From: Candidatus Helarchaeota archaeon
GTDB lineage: Archaea; Asgardarchaeota; Lokiarchaeia; Helarchaeales; HEL-GB-A
DNA length: 46,641 bases
Direction: 5' to 3'
Assembly: GCA_013375405.1 (NCBI GenBank)
Contig: JABXJU010000006.1
Location: 1 to 46,641, forward strand
A program made the position numbers and the translations under genes. Below the pieces are notes generated by a model that saw only the letters and a program-made list of their open reading frames with translations, was not told where the DNA came from and made no database searches. Shown here one piece after another: positions 8,611 through 19,700 of this stretch (position 1 is its first letter; the number at the start of each line of letters is the position of its first letter).

Positions 8611-10146
8611 GTGACTTGGATTCGTTTTCTTGTAAAAACCTTTGCTAAACCCTTATATCGCTTTTTATCGAAACCTAATAAGAATCCACTGAAAACTCAA
8701 AAAATTCTTTTAACAAAAATTCTTAAATTAAATCAAAATACGGTTTTTGGGAAAACTCATAAATTTCATCAAATTTCCTCCATTAGAAAATTTCAGGAGT
8801 ATTTATCACCCCAACCTTATGAATATTTTCGTCCTTTTATTAATTCAATGACCCAGGGTAAAACAGATGTTTTGATTCCAGGGAGTCCATTATATTGGGG
8901 TAGAACCGCTGGTTCTACGGGTGCTTCTAAGCTCATTCCAATTACTAATCGTAGCATTAGAAATGCAACTCGTGGGACTCTTCTTATTTATCTTTCTTAT
9001 ATCGCGGAAAATCCACAAGCGCATTCAAAATTTCTGGATGGAACCGTTTGCTTCTTTAACGCTAACCCTGCTCTTGAATACATAAACAATATCCCAGTTG
9101 GTTTTGGAACTGGAATCTTCAGTCAGTCCAGTCAAAATCAAATTTGGGGTCCAATTTTTCAAAAATTGACATATACGACAGGACATCTATTCGAAATTAA
9201 AAATATTCAACAACGATACCACCATCTTACACGTGAGACGATACAAAAAGATATTCATGTGTTTTCAGGCGTGACAACTGTTGTTTTAGGGCTCCTAGAA
9301 GTAATTTTAAAATATACACAGCAAAAAAATCCCAAAATTAAGAATATAAGGGACTTGTTCCCGAATTATCAATTCTCTATACTTGGTGGAGAATCTCCAA
9401 AATTCTATGAACGTCGTCTTTTTTCATTAATTGGGGAAAAAATTGATTACCGGGAAGTATATGGTGCAACAGAGGAAATAATTGGGGTTCAACTACAAGA
9501 TAGTCCTGGCCTCACTCCTCTATTTCATGCTAATTTTTTAGAATTTACTCCTCTTAATTCAACAGAACGCTTACTCATTCATGAAGTAAAAAAGAACGTC
9601 GATTATAAAATAATTATTACGAATTTTAATGGATTATATGCTTATACCCTCGGCGATGTCATAAAATTCATTAAGACAGATCCGCCCCTCTTTGAATTCT
9701 CACATCGCGAAGGAACAATCAATATGGCTTCTGAAAAAATGACAGTTCAACAAATCTCTACTGCTCTCACTCTCACTAATCAACAACATGATTGCACCGT
9801 TGTTGAATATTGTGTTGTAGGAAAATATACACCAAAACCACATTATATTGTTATCCTTGAATACTTGGCTGCTCAAAATCCCACGGATGAAAAAGAATAC
9901 CTTAAATCTTTTAATGAGAATTTGATGCAAAGTAATCCCGTATATCGAGAACAAGTAATTGGTATTCGAGCTATAGCAGACCCAATACTCTGGATTGTTA
10001 AAAATGGTACATTCTTCAATTTAGAACAGCAGAATTTAGAAGCCGGATTGCCAATGGGGCAGCATAAAATCCAACATCTTTCTACGAACGAAAGCCTCCT
10101 AAAAAAATTTGCAGATTATATAATAAAAGAAATTAAATTAGGCTAA
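8611..10146 (+). CDS. GH3-like acyl-adenylate-forming enzyme (copy 2)
   Basis: 511 residues starting at GTG 8611; the two start codons just upstream are out of frame and run into TGA. It aligns end to end with the copy at 1798-3336. The motifs are TAGSTGASKLIP (99-110), YGATEE in place of YSATEG, and YAYTLGDVIKF. The YGATEE and YAYTLGD changes sit at positions that form the adenylate and acyl pocket in GH3 enzymes, so the two copies may prefer different acids; this is inference. The likely reaction is ATP-dependent activation of a carboxylate and transfer to an amine or thiol. It closes the radical SAM cluster on the right as copy 1 opens it on the left. Confidence 0.88.
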   Translation: MTWIRFLVKTFAKPLYRFLSKPNKNPLKTQKILLTKILKLNQNTVFGKTHKFHQISSIRKFQEYLSPQPYEYFRPFINSMTQGKTDVLIPGSPLYWGRTAGSTGASKLIPITNRSIRNATRGTLLIYLSYIAENPQAHSKFLDGTVCFFNANPALEYINNIPVGFGTGIFSQSSQNQIWGPIFQKLTYTTGHLFEIKNIQQRYHHLTRETIQKDIHVFSGVTTVVLGLLEVILKYTQQKNPKIKNIRDLFPNYQFSILGGESPKFYERRLFSLIGEKIDYREVYGATEEIIGVQLQDSPGLTPLFHANFLEFTPLNSTERLLIHEVKKNVDYKIIITNFNGLYAYTLGDVIKFIKTDPPLFEFSHREGTINMASEKMTVQQISTALTLTNQQHDCTVVEYCVVGKYTPKPHYIVILEYLAAQNPTDEKEYLKSFNENLMQSNPVYREQVIGIRAIADPILWIVKNGTFFNLEQQNLEAGLPMGQHKIQHLSTNESLLKKFADYIIKEIKLG

Positions 10147-10289
10147 ATAGGATATATCAGAAAATCTTTGAAAAAAAACATTATAATTCTTGCAAGTAGT
10201 CATTCCAAAAAGCATAAAAAATTCCTCTGGTCTTGTTAATGGTGAATTAGTAAGATGAGGAAATTAATTGAAATTCGGAGAGTAGTAGT

Positions 10290-11285
10290 ATGAAAGAGAA
10301 AGTAATAGAGTATTTAGAAGCAAAAGGTATAAAAATTGACGATAACTTCATGAAGTATCTTGAAGGCAAAGTTGAATTAACGGATCAAGATGAATATATG
10401 CATGTTGTTGAAACTTTCCCGCCGCATCACAATGAGAGTTGGTACTTTAATTTTATTGATCGTCCAAATAATGTCCACTTTATCACAAGATTGTCCTTTG
10501 AAATGGATAAGAAAAGAGCTCTAATTCTGGTCCTTTTAATAATTGATGGCAAGACATTCAATTATTTCACCGTGACGCCGGTTGAAAAAATGCCAGAAAA
10601 TTGGGAATTTGATAAAAAACTCAAATATTATTGTATTAAGCCAATGAAACAATGGCGTATCAAGTATGAAGATCGAAAATTCAATTTGGATGTCACCTTT
10701 AATGCACGATTTCCCGTATTTAATTCTGCTCCTGAGGATCCCATAGCTGAAATTGAAAAGTATGGCCTTGAGATCCTCGATGTAGCCGCCCAACAACATT
10801 ATGTACAAGCGATGATCGCCACGGGTACGCTGGTTTTGAAGAAAAAGGGTGAAACCCGAAACATTAAATGCTTCAGCCATCGTGATCATAGCTGGGGGGC
10901 AAGAGATTGGGTCAATATAGATGCCTGGAATTGGGTTGGTGTTCAATTTGAGGATAAATGGCTTAGTTTTGTCAGATCAGACGTTTTAGGGAAAAATCCT
11001 CAATTCGGAGTTCTTTCTACAAAGGATGAAACTATTAAAATCGAAAAGGTTGAAGTTAACACAAAAACAAAGGAGGATGGAAAAACTCCAGTGTCCTCGA
11101 CATTCACTCTAACCGATGAAAATGGGAAAACGATGAAAATCGTTTCCAATACTATCTTTTCGATGCATCTACCACTCCCATCTGAAAAAGGTATTACTGA
11201 AATTTTCGAACAGGTCGCAGTTTTCACTTGGGAGGGTAAAGAAGGCGATGGGATTTCGGAGTATTTGATCTCAACACGCCATTGA
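10290..11285 (+). CDS. CrtC/AttH-like lipocalin-fold protein
   Basis: 331 residues, no signal peptide. The key motif is FSHRDHSWGARDW (196-208), typical of the lipocalin-like family that includes carotenoid hydratase CrtC, AttH and related domains of unknown function. In CrtC-type proteins this fold adds water to isoprenoid double bonds; AttH-like members have no assigned reaction. GGAG at 10277-10280 lies nine bases before the ATG. It follows the second GH3-like gene by 143 bases on the same strand and could share its regulon. If the cluster acts on isoprenoid or fatty lipids, a lipocalin-fold partner would fit, but nothing in the sequence identifies the ligand. An alternative is a general hydrophobic-ligand binding protein. 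Confidence 0.7.
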   Translation: MKEKVIEYLEAKGIKIDDNFMKYLEGKVELTDQDEYMHVVETFPPHHNESWYFNFIDRPNNVHFITRLSFEMDKKRALILVLLIIDGKTFNYFTVTPVEKMPENWEFDKKLKYYCIKPMKQWRIKYEDRKFNLDVTFNARFPVFNSAPEDPIAEIEKYGLEILDVAAQQHYVQAMIATGTLVLKKKGETRNIKCFSHRDHSWGARDWVNIDAWNWVGVQFEDKWLSFVRSDVLGKNPQFGVLSTKDETIKIEKVEVNTKTKEDGKTPVSSTFTLTDENGKTMKIVSNTIFSMHLPLPSEKGITEIFEQVAVFTWEGKEGDGISEYLISTRH

Positions 11286-11343
11286 GTCTTTTTTTTTTTT
11301 TAACAATTAAAAAAGATAAAAATTTATCTAAATTAGAGGATTT

Positions 11344-12609
11344 CTAACTCGTTCCTTTTTTCTTACTTACTCCCGTTTTCTTTTTCTTGGTTGTTCTTTT
11401 TTTCTTAGTAGTTTTTTTCTTAGCGGTTTTCTTCTTAGTCGTCTTCTTTTTCTTGGTAGTTTTCTTTTTTTCAGTAATTTTCTTCTTGGTGGTTTGTTTT
11501 TTCTTAGTCGTCTTCTTTTTCTTGGTAGTTTTCTTTTTAGTGCTTCTTCTTTTTGGTTTTTCGTCAATCTTGTGTAACTTTTTCTTTTTATATAACATTT
11601 CTGCTATTTTTAAAAAAGATTCCACAATATTTTCTCCTGTTAATGCAGAAGTTTCAAAATAGTTAAGATTCAGTCTATTCGCGAGACTTTCGATCATTTC
11701 CTTTGTTATTTTCCGCTGATCAACCAAATCATTCTTATTTGCCAGAATAAGTCCCTGTAGATCTCCTTTTAAATGAGCCTTTATGTCTTTATACCAGTTG
11801 GGAATATCTTTAAACGAGTTCGGGGCGGTTAAGTCAAAAACTAATATAATTCCATTTGCCCCTCTATAAAAATAGCTTCTCATTTTCTGAAATTTACTTT
11901 GGCCTGCGATATCCCAAAGCACAAATTTAATAGTTGCATCTTTGTATTGAACATACTTATCACTCAAATTAACCCCAATTGTTGGAATATATGTTCTTCT
12001 AAAGGCATTATCAGTATATCTTAAAATTGTGGATGTTTTCCCGACGAAAGGGTCGCCACAGACAATTAATTTATACCTATATCGCGCAAATTTTGAAGAT
12101 TCTTCGGTTGCCGAAGGAAATGCAGCATCTGCTTGAGTGGACATCTCACTTTCCTTTAAATCCCCTAAAATACTCTGCAACTCTTTCTCGAATTTGATAA
12201 TTTCCTTTGTAATCTTCTTTCTATCCGACTTTTTACTTCCTAATTTTTTTATTTTCTTAACAATCTCATTAAAAACCGATTTAAAATTCTTAATATACTT
12301 ATAAAATATGATATCATCCGCTTCATTGAACAATAGCGTAAGAGAACTATCAATTCTCCGTCCACGACTTGCAAGATCTTCAATTTCGAAATATTTCACC
12401 AATCCCTTTGAATTAATGGATGGAAAGGGAATAATTGCTAAAGTTTTTGGAATTTTCCCCCCCTCTCCAGCGAGAATCTGAATGGTTTTTAGACTAACCA
12501 AATTTTGAATATTAACTGATAATTTAGAGGGTTCCCAAGCGACCGCTGTGGGTCCAGCTTTCTGATCGAATTGGGATAAAATAATGCCCCGAATTAACTC
12601 TTTATCCAT
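11344..12609 (-). CDS. longin-domain Ras-like small GTPase with Lys/Thr-rich tail
   Basis: 421 residues in three parts. Residues 1 to about 125 look like a longin/roadblock-type domain (starting with LIRGIILSQFDQKAGPTAVAW), followed by a charged linker (125-175). Residues 178-340 are a complete Ras/Rab-like G domain: GDPFVGKT (185-192), a switch I with TIG (IPTIG), WDIAGQ (232-237), NKND (291-294) and ETSA (319-322). Residues 341-421 are a low-complexity tail of KKTTKK-type repeats ending KKKGTS, with no lipidation cysteine, so membrane attachment, if any, would be electrostatic. Such fusions are typical of Asgard archaea. GAGGT precedes the ATG. It follows the Rag/Gtr-like gene with a 37-base gap, so the two GTPases probably share a transcript. 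A role in membrane-surface signalling or trafficking is inferred from eukaryotic relatives. Confidence 0.92.
   Translation of the reverse strand: MDKELIRGIILSQFDQKAGPTAVAWEPSKLSVNIQNLVSLKTIQILAGEGGKIPKTLAIIPFPSINSKGLVKYFEIEDLASRGRRIDSSLTLLFNEADDIIFYKYIKNFKSVFNEIVKKIKKLGSKKSDRKKITKEIIKFEKELQSILGDLKESEMSTQADAAFPSATEESSKFARYRYKLIVCGDPFVGKTSTILRYTDNAFRRTYIPTIGVNLSDKYVQYKDATIKFVLWDIAGQSKFQKMRSYFYRGANGIILVFDLTAPNSFKDIPNWYKDIKAHLKGDLQGLILANKNDLVDQRKITKEMIESLANRLNLNYFETSALTGENIVESFLKIAEMLYKKKKLHKIDEKPKRRSTKKKTTKKKKTTKKKQTTKKKITEKKKTTKKKKTTKKKTAKKKTTKKKRTTKKKKTGVSKKKGTS
11432..11538. repeat. 38-bp exact direct repeat inside the GTPase tail coding region
   Basis: Bases 11432-11469 and 11501-11538 are identical and offset by 69 bases. 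They encode part of the KKTTKK-type tail and sit in a longer purine/pyrimidine-skewed low-complexity stretch (about 11360-11550). Tail length is therefore likely to vary between strains by slippage, and assemblies of this stretch may be unreliable. Confidence 0.9.
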
Positions 12610-12646
12610 TTCAAACCTCTTTTCTACGAATTTAAGTTGCTCTCTT

Positions 12647-13561
12647 TTATGAGAGTTTTACTTCGCGAGCCATTAAATTAAATTTCTCTATCAATTCACC
12701 AGTATCAAGTTTTTCTTCGCCCACTGTGAGGAGATATAAGTTCCAACCTTTGAATTCTACTTCTACAAAATTAAATCGTTTCTCCTGATTTCTGAAATTC
12801 AGAATAAATTCGAAATTATTGGCAAAATGGGCATTTTCCGCTAACTGTGGATTTGTTTGAGCCATGTAATAAACGCTATTATAGGCTGCGTTTAAACACA
12901 TTTCCTCACATTCTGTATCTCTGTAAGAATCACTAAGGATCAGGAGCCGATTATCGAACAGGATAAGGCCACATAATTTAAGCTGGCCAACAAGATTTGC
13001 AAGGAGTTTTTTAACTGGTTTTAAAGTTACCAGAACATCTTGAAAACTTTTGGAAAATGCTTCGACAATAGACTTCCTATCATAAATTGAAGTAACAAAC
13101 GTAGTTATTTCAAAACCACTCGATCTCGCTAGGAAATAATTTATGACATCTTCGACGATTCTTTGAGTATTGGGATTATTCCGAATGTTCGGGTCAATTT
13201 TATGTGTGCATAAGATGATTCTCGGTTTTAAATCGAGCTTTCTGAAAATATCAAGTATACCGGTATAGTATTGAAGAGCTTCTTTATATCTACCAGCATC
13301 GAGCGAGTCTACCACAAAAAATAGTGAGTCAGTTTCAGCAAATATTTTAATATCATTAAGATATCCCTTCCGAAATATTTGCTGACCACCAAGATCCCAG
13401 GTAATAATCGGAATCCCTAGAATCTCCATTTCTTCACGTTCAATTCCTGCAGTAGGTTTGATATTGTCCATTAAATTAAATTTATTATGCAAAATATTGA
13501 CAATTGATGTTTTTCCAGCCTGATCTAAGCCGACAATTAATATCTTTTTCGTTTTTTGCAA
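12647..13561 (-). CDS. Rag/Gtr-like GTPase with C-terminal roadblock/longin-like domain
   Basis: 304 residues. G domain: P-loop GLDQAGKTS (11-19), WDLGGQ (55-60), G4 as THKID (119-123) and G5 as TSIYD (157-161). The H-K-x-D form of G4 and the T-S-I-x-D form of G5 are hallmarks of eukaryotic Rag/Gtr GTPases rather than Ras or Arf, which use N-K-x-D. The C-terminal 120 residues (KLCGLILFDNRLLILSDS to GWNLYLLTVGEE) resemble the roadblock/longin-like domain that Rag proteins use for dimerisation. Arf-like features (GLDxAGKT, WDLGGQ) are also present, so an intermediate assignment is possible. The start is TTG 13561 after AAGGGA. It lies directly upstream of the longin-Ras GTPase and downstream of the giant membrane protein gene. 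Confidence 0.88.
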   Translation of the reverse strand: MQKTKKILIVGLDQAGKTSIVNILHNKFNLMDNIKPTAGIEREEMEILGIPIITWDLGGQQIFRKGYLNDIKIFAETDSLFFVVDSLDAGRYKEALQYYTGILDIFRKLDLKPRIILCTHKIDPNIRNNPNTQRIVEDVINYFLARSSGFEITTFVTSIYDRKSIVEAFSKSFQDVLVTLKPVKKLLANLVGQLKLCGLILFDNRLLILSDSYRDTECEEMCLNAAYNSVYYMAQTNPQLAENAHFANNFEFILNFRNQEKRFNFVEVEFKGWNLYLLTVGEEKLDTGELIEKFNLMAREVKLS

Positions 13562-13787
13562 TTACGATCCCTTTCTAAAATGAATTTCCTTAAAGACATT
13601 TCATAGTCATTTAATCTTTTATTCTTTTTGAAAGGCTCAATTACATCATCACCATTACCAATAAATTTCCTCAATCCAGCCAAATATTTTCAATGTGGAT
13701 CTTTTCTCGATTGTAGAGGATAACATTACCCGAGGAGAGACCATGGGTAATAATTTATATAAAATATTATTTCCTTTCAATAATGGG
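13562..13787. other. 226-base spacer between giant membrane protein and Rag-like gene
   Basis: On the minus strand a TTTTATATAAATT box (about 13755-13767) follows closely on the giant gene's stop and could start a transcript toward the GTPase genes. A 29-codon frame begins at ATG 13744 just after this box and ends at 13655 (MVSPRVMLSS to EEIYW); it has no recognisable similarity and is reported only as a possibility. No hairpin terminator is obvious. Confidence 0.3.
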
Positions 13788-16700
13788 TTAAACTGCAACA
13801 TGGAAGGCAAATAATAGGATAGTTAGTACTACTATCATTATAAAACCTCCAACTAAAAGCACAAGTCGCCATTTACTTAATTGGGGATTTTGTTCAGCTT
13901 TTTTCTCGACAATTTTATAACTTCCTAAGCAGGCTGCCCCAGCTGAAAGGATGAAAATAACAATAAGTTTTTTCCATAATTCAGCTTCGCCGACAAAGAA
14001 CAAATAGATAATTGAAAAACCTGCAGCTAATCCGATAGAAAGGTAGAGATAGGTAAATTCAGTAAACTCGTATGCTTTTGGGAGAATGGAATAAATTATT
14101 ATAATAACTACAACGGCAGCAATTAACCCTTTAAGCAAACTTTGTCCTTGAATAAATGGAACGTAGCCAAGGATACAAAATGTAACTACAGCCATAACGC
14201 CTGCGATACTAACAACTAGTATTTTGGTATTCCTTGTTAAGAATCTTAAAGGAGCATATTCTACCATAAGTGGAAAGGTGAGCACTAACCCAATCAAGAT
14301 GGGGGTAACAGTATTTAGATAAATATCTATAACATCATAGGTATAAAATATGAATAAACTGAGTATGGCCACAATAAATGGTATAAAAAGATAAATTTGC
14401 TTCCAATACTTCTTATTGATGATATTCCCGAGAGCTAATGCCAGAATTGACAGATTTCCGATAAGTAAAGGAACAAGTATGCCAACGATAATGCTCATTT
14501 CCAGTAGGACGATGATAATCCAACTTAAACTTATATTAGCTGCAATAATAATTATCGAAAAAAAGTACATATTGTAACTGAAATCAGAGGGGGCAAGTGG
14601 TGGTTTAATCCATAAAATTGAAAAAATTATTGATCCAATCATCAGGGAGGGAAGCCATGCCAATGAACTTAACCAGATAAGATAAAATCCAATAAATGAG
14701 AAACAGGAAGCAATAATAATCCAGAGATACTTAAAAATATGCCATTTTATACTTGGAAGAAACGCAAAAATAACAAACAAATTTCCCCACACGAATAAAG
14801 CTATAAGGAACGCATTTATGGCATTAAACCCTGAAATATTCATCAAACCGAAGTATACTACAAGAGATGCTATAATTGTTAGTGGAAAATAGATGATTTT
14901 AACTAGTTTATTATATTTTTGCCAAAAAGCACGTGTGATTGCAACTCCTAATCCAATTGTCAGCGATAAAAATAGAATCAAATAGATATCTCCAGGGAGC
15001 GAATAAACTATTCTTGCTAGTTGGATTATCCCAAAATGCAAGGTGAAAGTAAGTGAAACTGCTAAAATACCCCAACAATAATCTAAATATCTTTTATTCT
15101 CCAAAGTAAAAATGAATAAAAGTAACAAGAGGGTTGCGTAAATGAGAACTCCGCTCGATATCGCTAAGGCCAAATCTATTAAATACGTATTTATTATATT
15201 ACCTAAATAAATTACTAGCGGAATTGGTGAGACAGCCCAAAGATATTCGTGAATTCGCCATCTAATCGCCTCTCCTTCTATTAATCCCCAGTAGGCAATG
15301 AATGCCACTAAAACTGAAAAATAAAGAATAAGAAAGAAATTGAGAAAAGGAGCTACGAAATATAAACCAACAAATACTATTCCTGCGCATAACATTGGAA
15401 GAATCACATAAAGATAAGGTAAATATTCCTCCATACTGGCACGAAATTTGCTTGAAGTTAAAAAAAAGATGTAGCTTAATGTGATACTTATAATTAAACT
15501 CAATTCAAAGCTGAAGGAAAGGCCAATGAAAAAGCACCAGAATATCAAAATTGAGGCAGAAATGTTGAGCATGCCCAATAATATCCAAAAAGACGATTTA
15601 TAGAACCTATCAAGAAATGATTCTGATTGAATTAAGTTGTCTGCCAAACGGTAGAAAATTAATAACAGGGAAGAAAGAAAGAAGCATGCGAAAGATATGA
15701 TATATATATAAGATGTCTCCCCAACAAAAGTGATTGAACTGAAATAAGGAAGACAAATAGTCAATGCCGAGGTAAATATTAAATGTGAAATAAACCTTTC
15801 ATTAATACTAAATTCTGAGAAAAAAACAGGAACAATTATCAATAGTCCAACGATTCCTAACCCTATCATATATTCTGTCCAGGTTAGTAGCCCAAGATTT
15901 AAGTAAGCGTAATATCCATAGAGAAAACCAAATACAATAGATATCAAATACCAAAATAGCATCAAAATTGTCCATTTTTTTCGCCAGAATGCAATTCCTA
16001 TAAGAAGAATTGATTCAATTAAAAGAAAATATAACGTCGTAAGAAAAATATCTCCCGTGAAAATGTAGATATAAATGACCATAAGACAATTTGCTTCAAA
16101 ACTTAACGCTATGATGCTCCTTAAGAATATTTTCTGAGGAAGGTCGAAGATGGGTAGAGCCAACACAAAAAAAGTAAATAGAATAATTAACAAAACCACC
16201 GTTGGAAGAAGTTCAGAAAGGACAGAAAGAAATGGACTATATAGAAACAGTGAAATCGAACCCCCAAGTGCAATCCACAGAATTGCAGTAGTCTTTTTGG
16301 ATACCTTATGAAATGCTGGAAGGACTAAACCCAAAGAAAAGAGGATACATAAACCTAACAATGTGCTATGTAATATTTCTATCTCTAGAAAGAAATCTAA
16401 AGCAAACCAAACTCCTACAGCAGCTGGCACCATGATCAAGCCGATCCAAAAGAGAGTAGCGCTTAACCACTGTTTTATCATTATACATCGGATAAATGGA
16501 TAGAATAAAACTATATAAAGAGATATCAAAAGCGCATAAAGCACAATTATAAATATCTGAAATCCCCAAAATAATAAAAAAAACAACCCGACAGCAAGTA
16601 ACGGTTCCTGGATTTTTCTCAAGATTTTCTCTAGCGGTTTTTGCACCTCTAGAAAAATCGCGGAAAAAATCAACCCTACCGCAATTCCAAAGTAGATATT

Positions 16701-19700
16701 GACAAGAAATCCCAGAAGCCCTGAGATGGTGATAATAATTGCTTCTCCAAGGATCTTCCAAAATCTATGACTTGCCGGAATCAAGATTATCTCAAATATG
16801 AGAAGAGTTAATGTGAGATTTATTACATTATCAATTATATTAAAAATATAGTACCCAAACCAGCTGAATAAAGCAGCTATCGATGCACTTAAAATCGTCC
16901 ATGAAATGAACCAATATTCACGTTTTAATACTTGAAATCTATGTAACGCTAAAAGTATAAAACCTAGAACTATCATGGAAATTGAAGTAGATATCCACGC
17001 TCTTGCAATATCTTCTATTATTGTAATTGCTAGAGTGTTAAATAATAGAAAACCAGTAAATAGTGGAAGAAGCAAACATCCCCCATATCCTATAATCTTA
17101 TATATCAATTTTTTATCAATTTCAAAAAGGATGAGGGGATAGAGGCTTAACAAGCAGATAAGTCCTGTTAAGAAAATTGTAAGGAAGATATCAAAATGAC
17201 TTATTTGCGCAAAGTAAGCAGTCAATAAAGTAATACCACCTGAAACTGGGATCCAAATATAGGTTCCCCACCTTCTAGGTATGGTTGGAAAGAGTGTTAG
17301 TATTGCAGCTTGTAATCCCGTGATTATTAAGGAAATTCCAACCAGAGCAATGGGATCTATCACACCAAAACCAGTTACAAAGAACAATACTCCATTGCCA
17401 ATACTCAATCCACTCCAGAGTATGGCGGAGACCTTCCACAATTTAATGAGATAGATAAGAACTGCTAACAGAATCGTTATTAATCCCATTGTAAAAATCG
17501 CTGTGGCTAAGAATTCTTTAAACCAAAAGTAATAGGCCGCAGAAAATGAAAGGGGGATCATTTCGGCCCAAATAATAAACCAACTCAATCGAAAATTCTT
17601 GCGCCATCGATAAAAAACAATTGGTAAAAATAAAATGTGTCCAATAGAAATCGTAAGAAAAATCCCAAATGTTATGAACTCTGGTCCAAGCGGTAAAAAA
17701 CTAAGAAATATTAAAAAGGCATTCACAACTGGGACCGCAATCCAGACAAACCATCCTTTTTCCCATATTATTTTTGATAATTCCCACAAATAACAAATCA
17801 AACTTAAATAATAAAGAAAAATTCCAAAATCAATGGCTAGCCCAATACTGATTAAGGGATCAATACCCTGATAAAAATACAGCATAAATCCGATCGCCCA
17901 CGCACCCGAAAAAACAGAAACACCTAAGGTAATAGCTATATTCTTTTGGGTTAAAAAATTAAAATATCTCGCAAAAATCGAAAAAATAAAAAAGGAGATC
18001 CCTGCTGAAGTGAATATACTCGTAAAAAATCGAATATTTAACCCTAAAGTTGGAAAGAGAAAATTAAAACTGATTAATATAAAAAGGAAAAAGAGTCCGC
18101 CCAGAGAAATTGAGAAGAAAATCCGACTTTCCTTTTTAAAAAAATGAGAAAGCCATAAATTATTGATTAATACAACACTTATTAACCATGGAAGAATTAT
18201 GAGGAAAAGTCCGGTAAAAGTGAGTAATAAAGGGTTAGTCCTGAAGTAAATGTTGTATATAAGTGGTAATACAAAGAAAATAGTTGCTATAATAATTAAA
18301 CCAAATTTCAAGTTTGACTTGAATCTCCATAAAGTATATGAAAAAACGAATAAGATCATAGCGACTAATGCAATAGAATAGAATAATATGTATAAATAAT
18401 CAAAAAAGAGTGGATTGAGGTAAGTGTTGATAAAATCAAAAATAGATTTGTACAATAATACGCCTAAAATAACCGGCACTCCGATAATAAAATAATTTGC
18501 AAAGGATTTTTTATAAAAAATAGCTTTCCAGCATATCAATATTATTAGAATTGCGAGATTAATTCCTAAAAATAAATTTTCATAATAGAATGAAATGAGA
18601 ACTGCTGTGAGACACCCCATCGAAGTGCTTAATACTGTGAGAAAAATCCGATTCGTAATAAGTTTGATAAAAGCATCCCTAAAAGCCTTAGAAAATACGC
18701 AACTAAATCCGGTAAATAAAATGCTAGCAAAAGTTATATTGAAAATTTGAAATCTTAGGGTATAAGGAGTGGGATTGAAAGTATTTAGAAGGATATAAAC
18801 AAACAGGGAAAATGTACTTATGCAAGCCCATAATGAAAATTGTAATAGATAAATGCGGTATTTTTCTAAAAATATTTCATTCGCATCGATATAAAGTATA
18901 ACAATCCGAATTAGAAGAAGAAAAAGAACAATGGCGGATATAATGGCGAGAAGTGGAAATTCTAGAAGATAAAATTCAACGAGAAAACTGAACACAAAGC
19001 TTAACGATAATGAAACATAAACAGTACTTAAACGAGCTCCTCGTACTGTTATTAATTCATAATATTTGTAGATCTCGATAACAATTAGAACTAACAGGAG
19101 ATCAATCAATAATGCCCAGAAAATAGTGGTAATAATTGTAATTACGATAAGAATAAGTATATTATAGAGAAACCAAAATAAGCCACCAAAAAATATCAGG
19201 AAATAAATCTTGAAAGGAGAATATCTCTTGTAATAAAGATGAACTAGTCCTGATAAAAACGCATAAACAGTGAAAAAGATCCCAAATCCTAATGCCCAAT
19301 TGTTTGAAATTAGAATTGGGATTCCTGCGAGAATAGCTGCAAAGAGCCCACTTAAAATATGCTCAATGACCTCAATTGCTCTCCGAAAATATGCTTCTTT
19401 CAGAAACTTCGCCTTGAAAATGAAATAGAGATCGGGGATTAAAAGGAGAAAAAGAAAAAGAAATATGAAAGTAATCCGATAAAACGGATCAATTGCTAGA
19501 AGACTTCCACCAAATAAACTAAAAATCACAACAAAAACACTAAGATTGATACTAGATAATCCATAAAACACCCGTTCTGAATAAATCTCACCGTTTTTCC
19601 CAAAATAAAGTAATAGAAATAGCAATAACGTTACAAATATTATTTCTAAATAACTACGTGTAACAAGGTCGATCGAAATTAAACTATAATTGAGTAACCA

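Noticed and set aside
11387..11662. 91-codon hydrophobic plus-strand frame
   Set aside because: It is the complement of the AAG/ACA-rich Lys/Thr tail of the GTPase; Phe/Val/Leu arise from the reversed codons.
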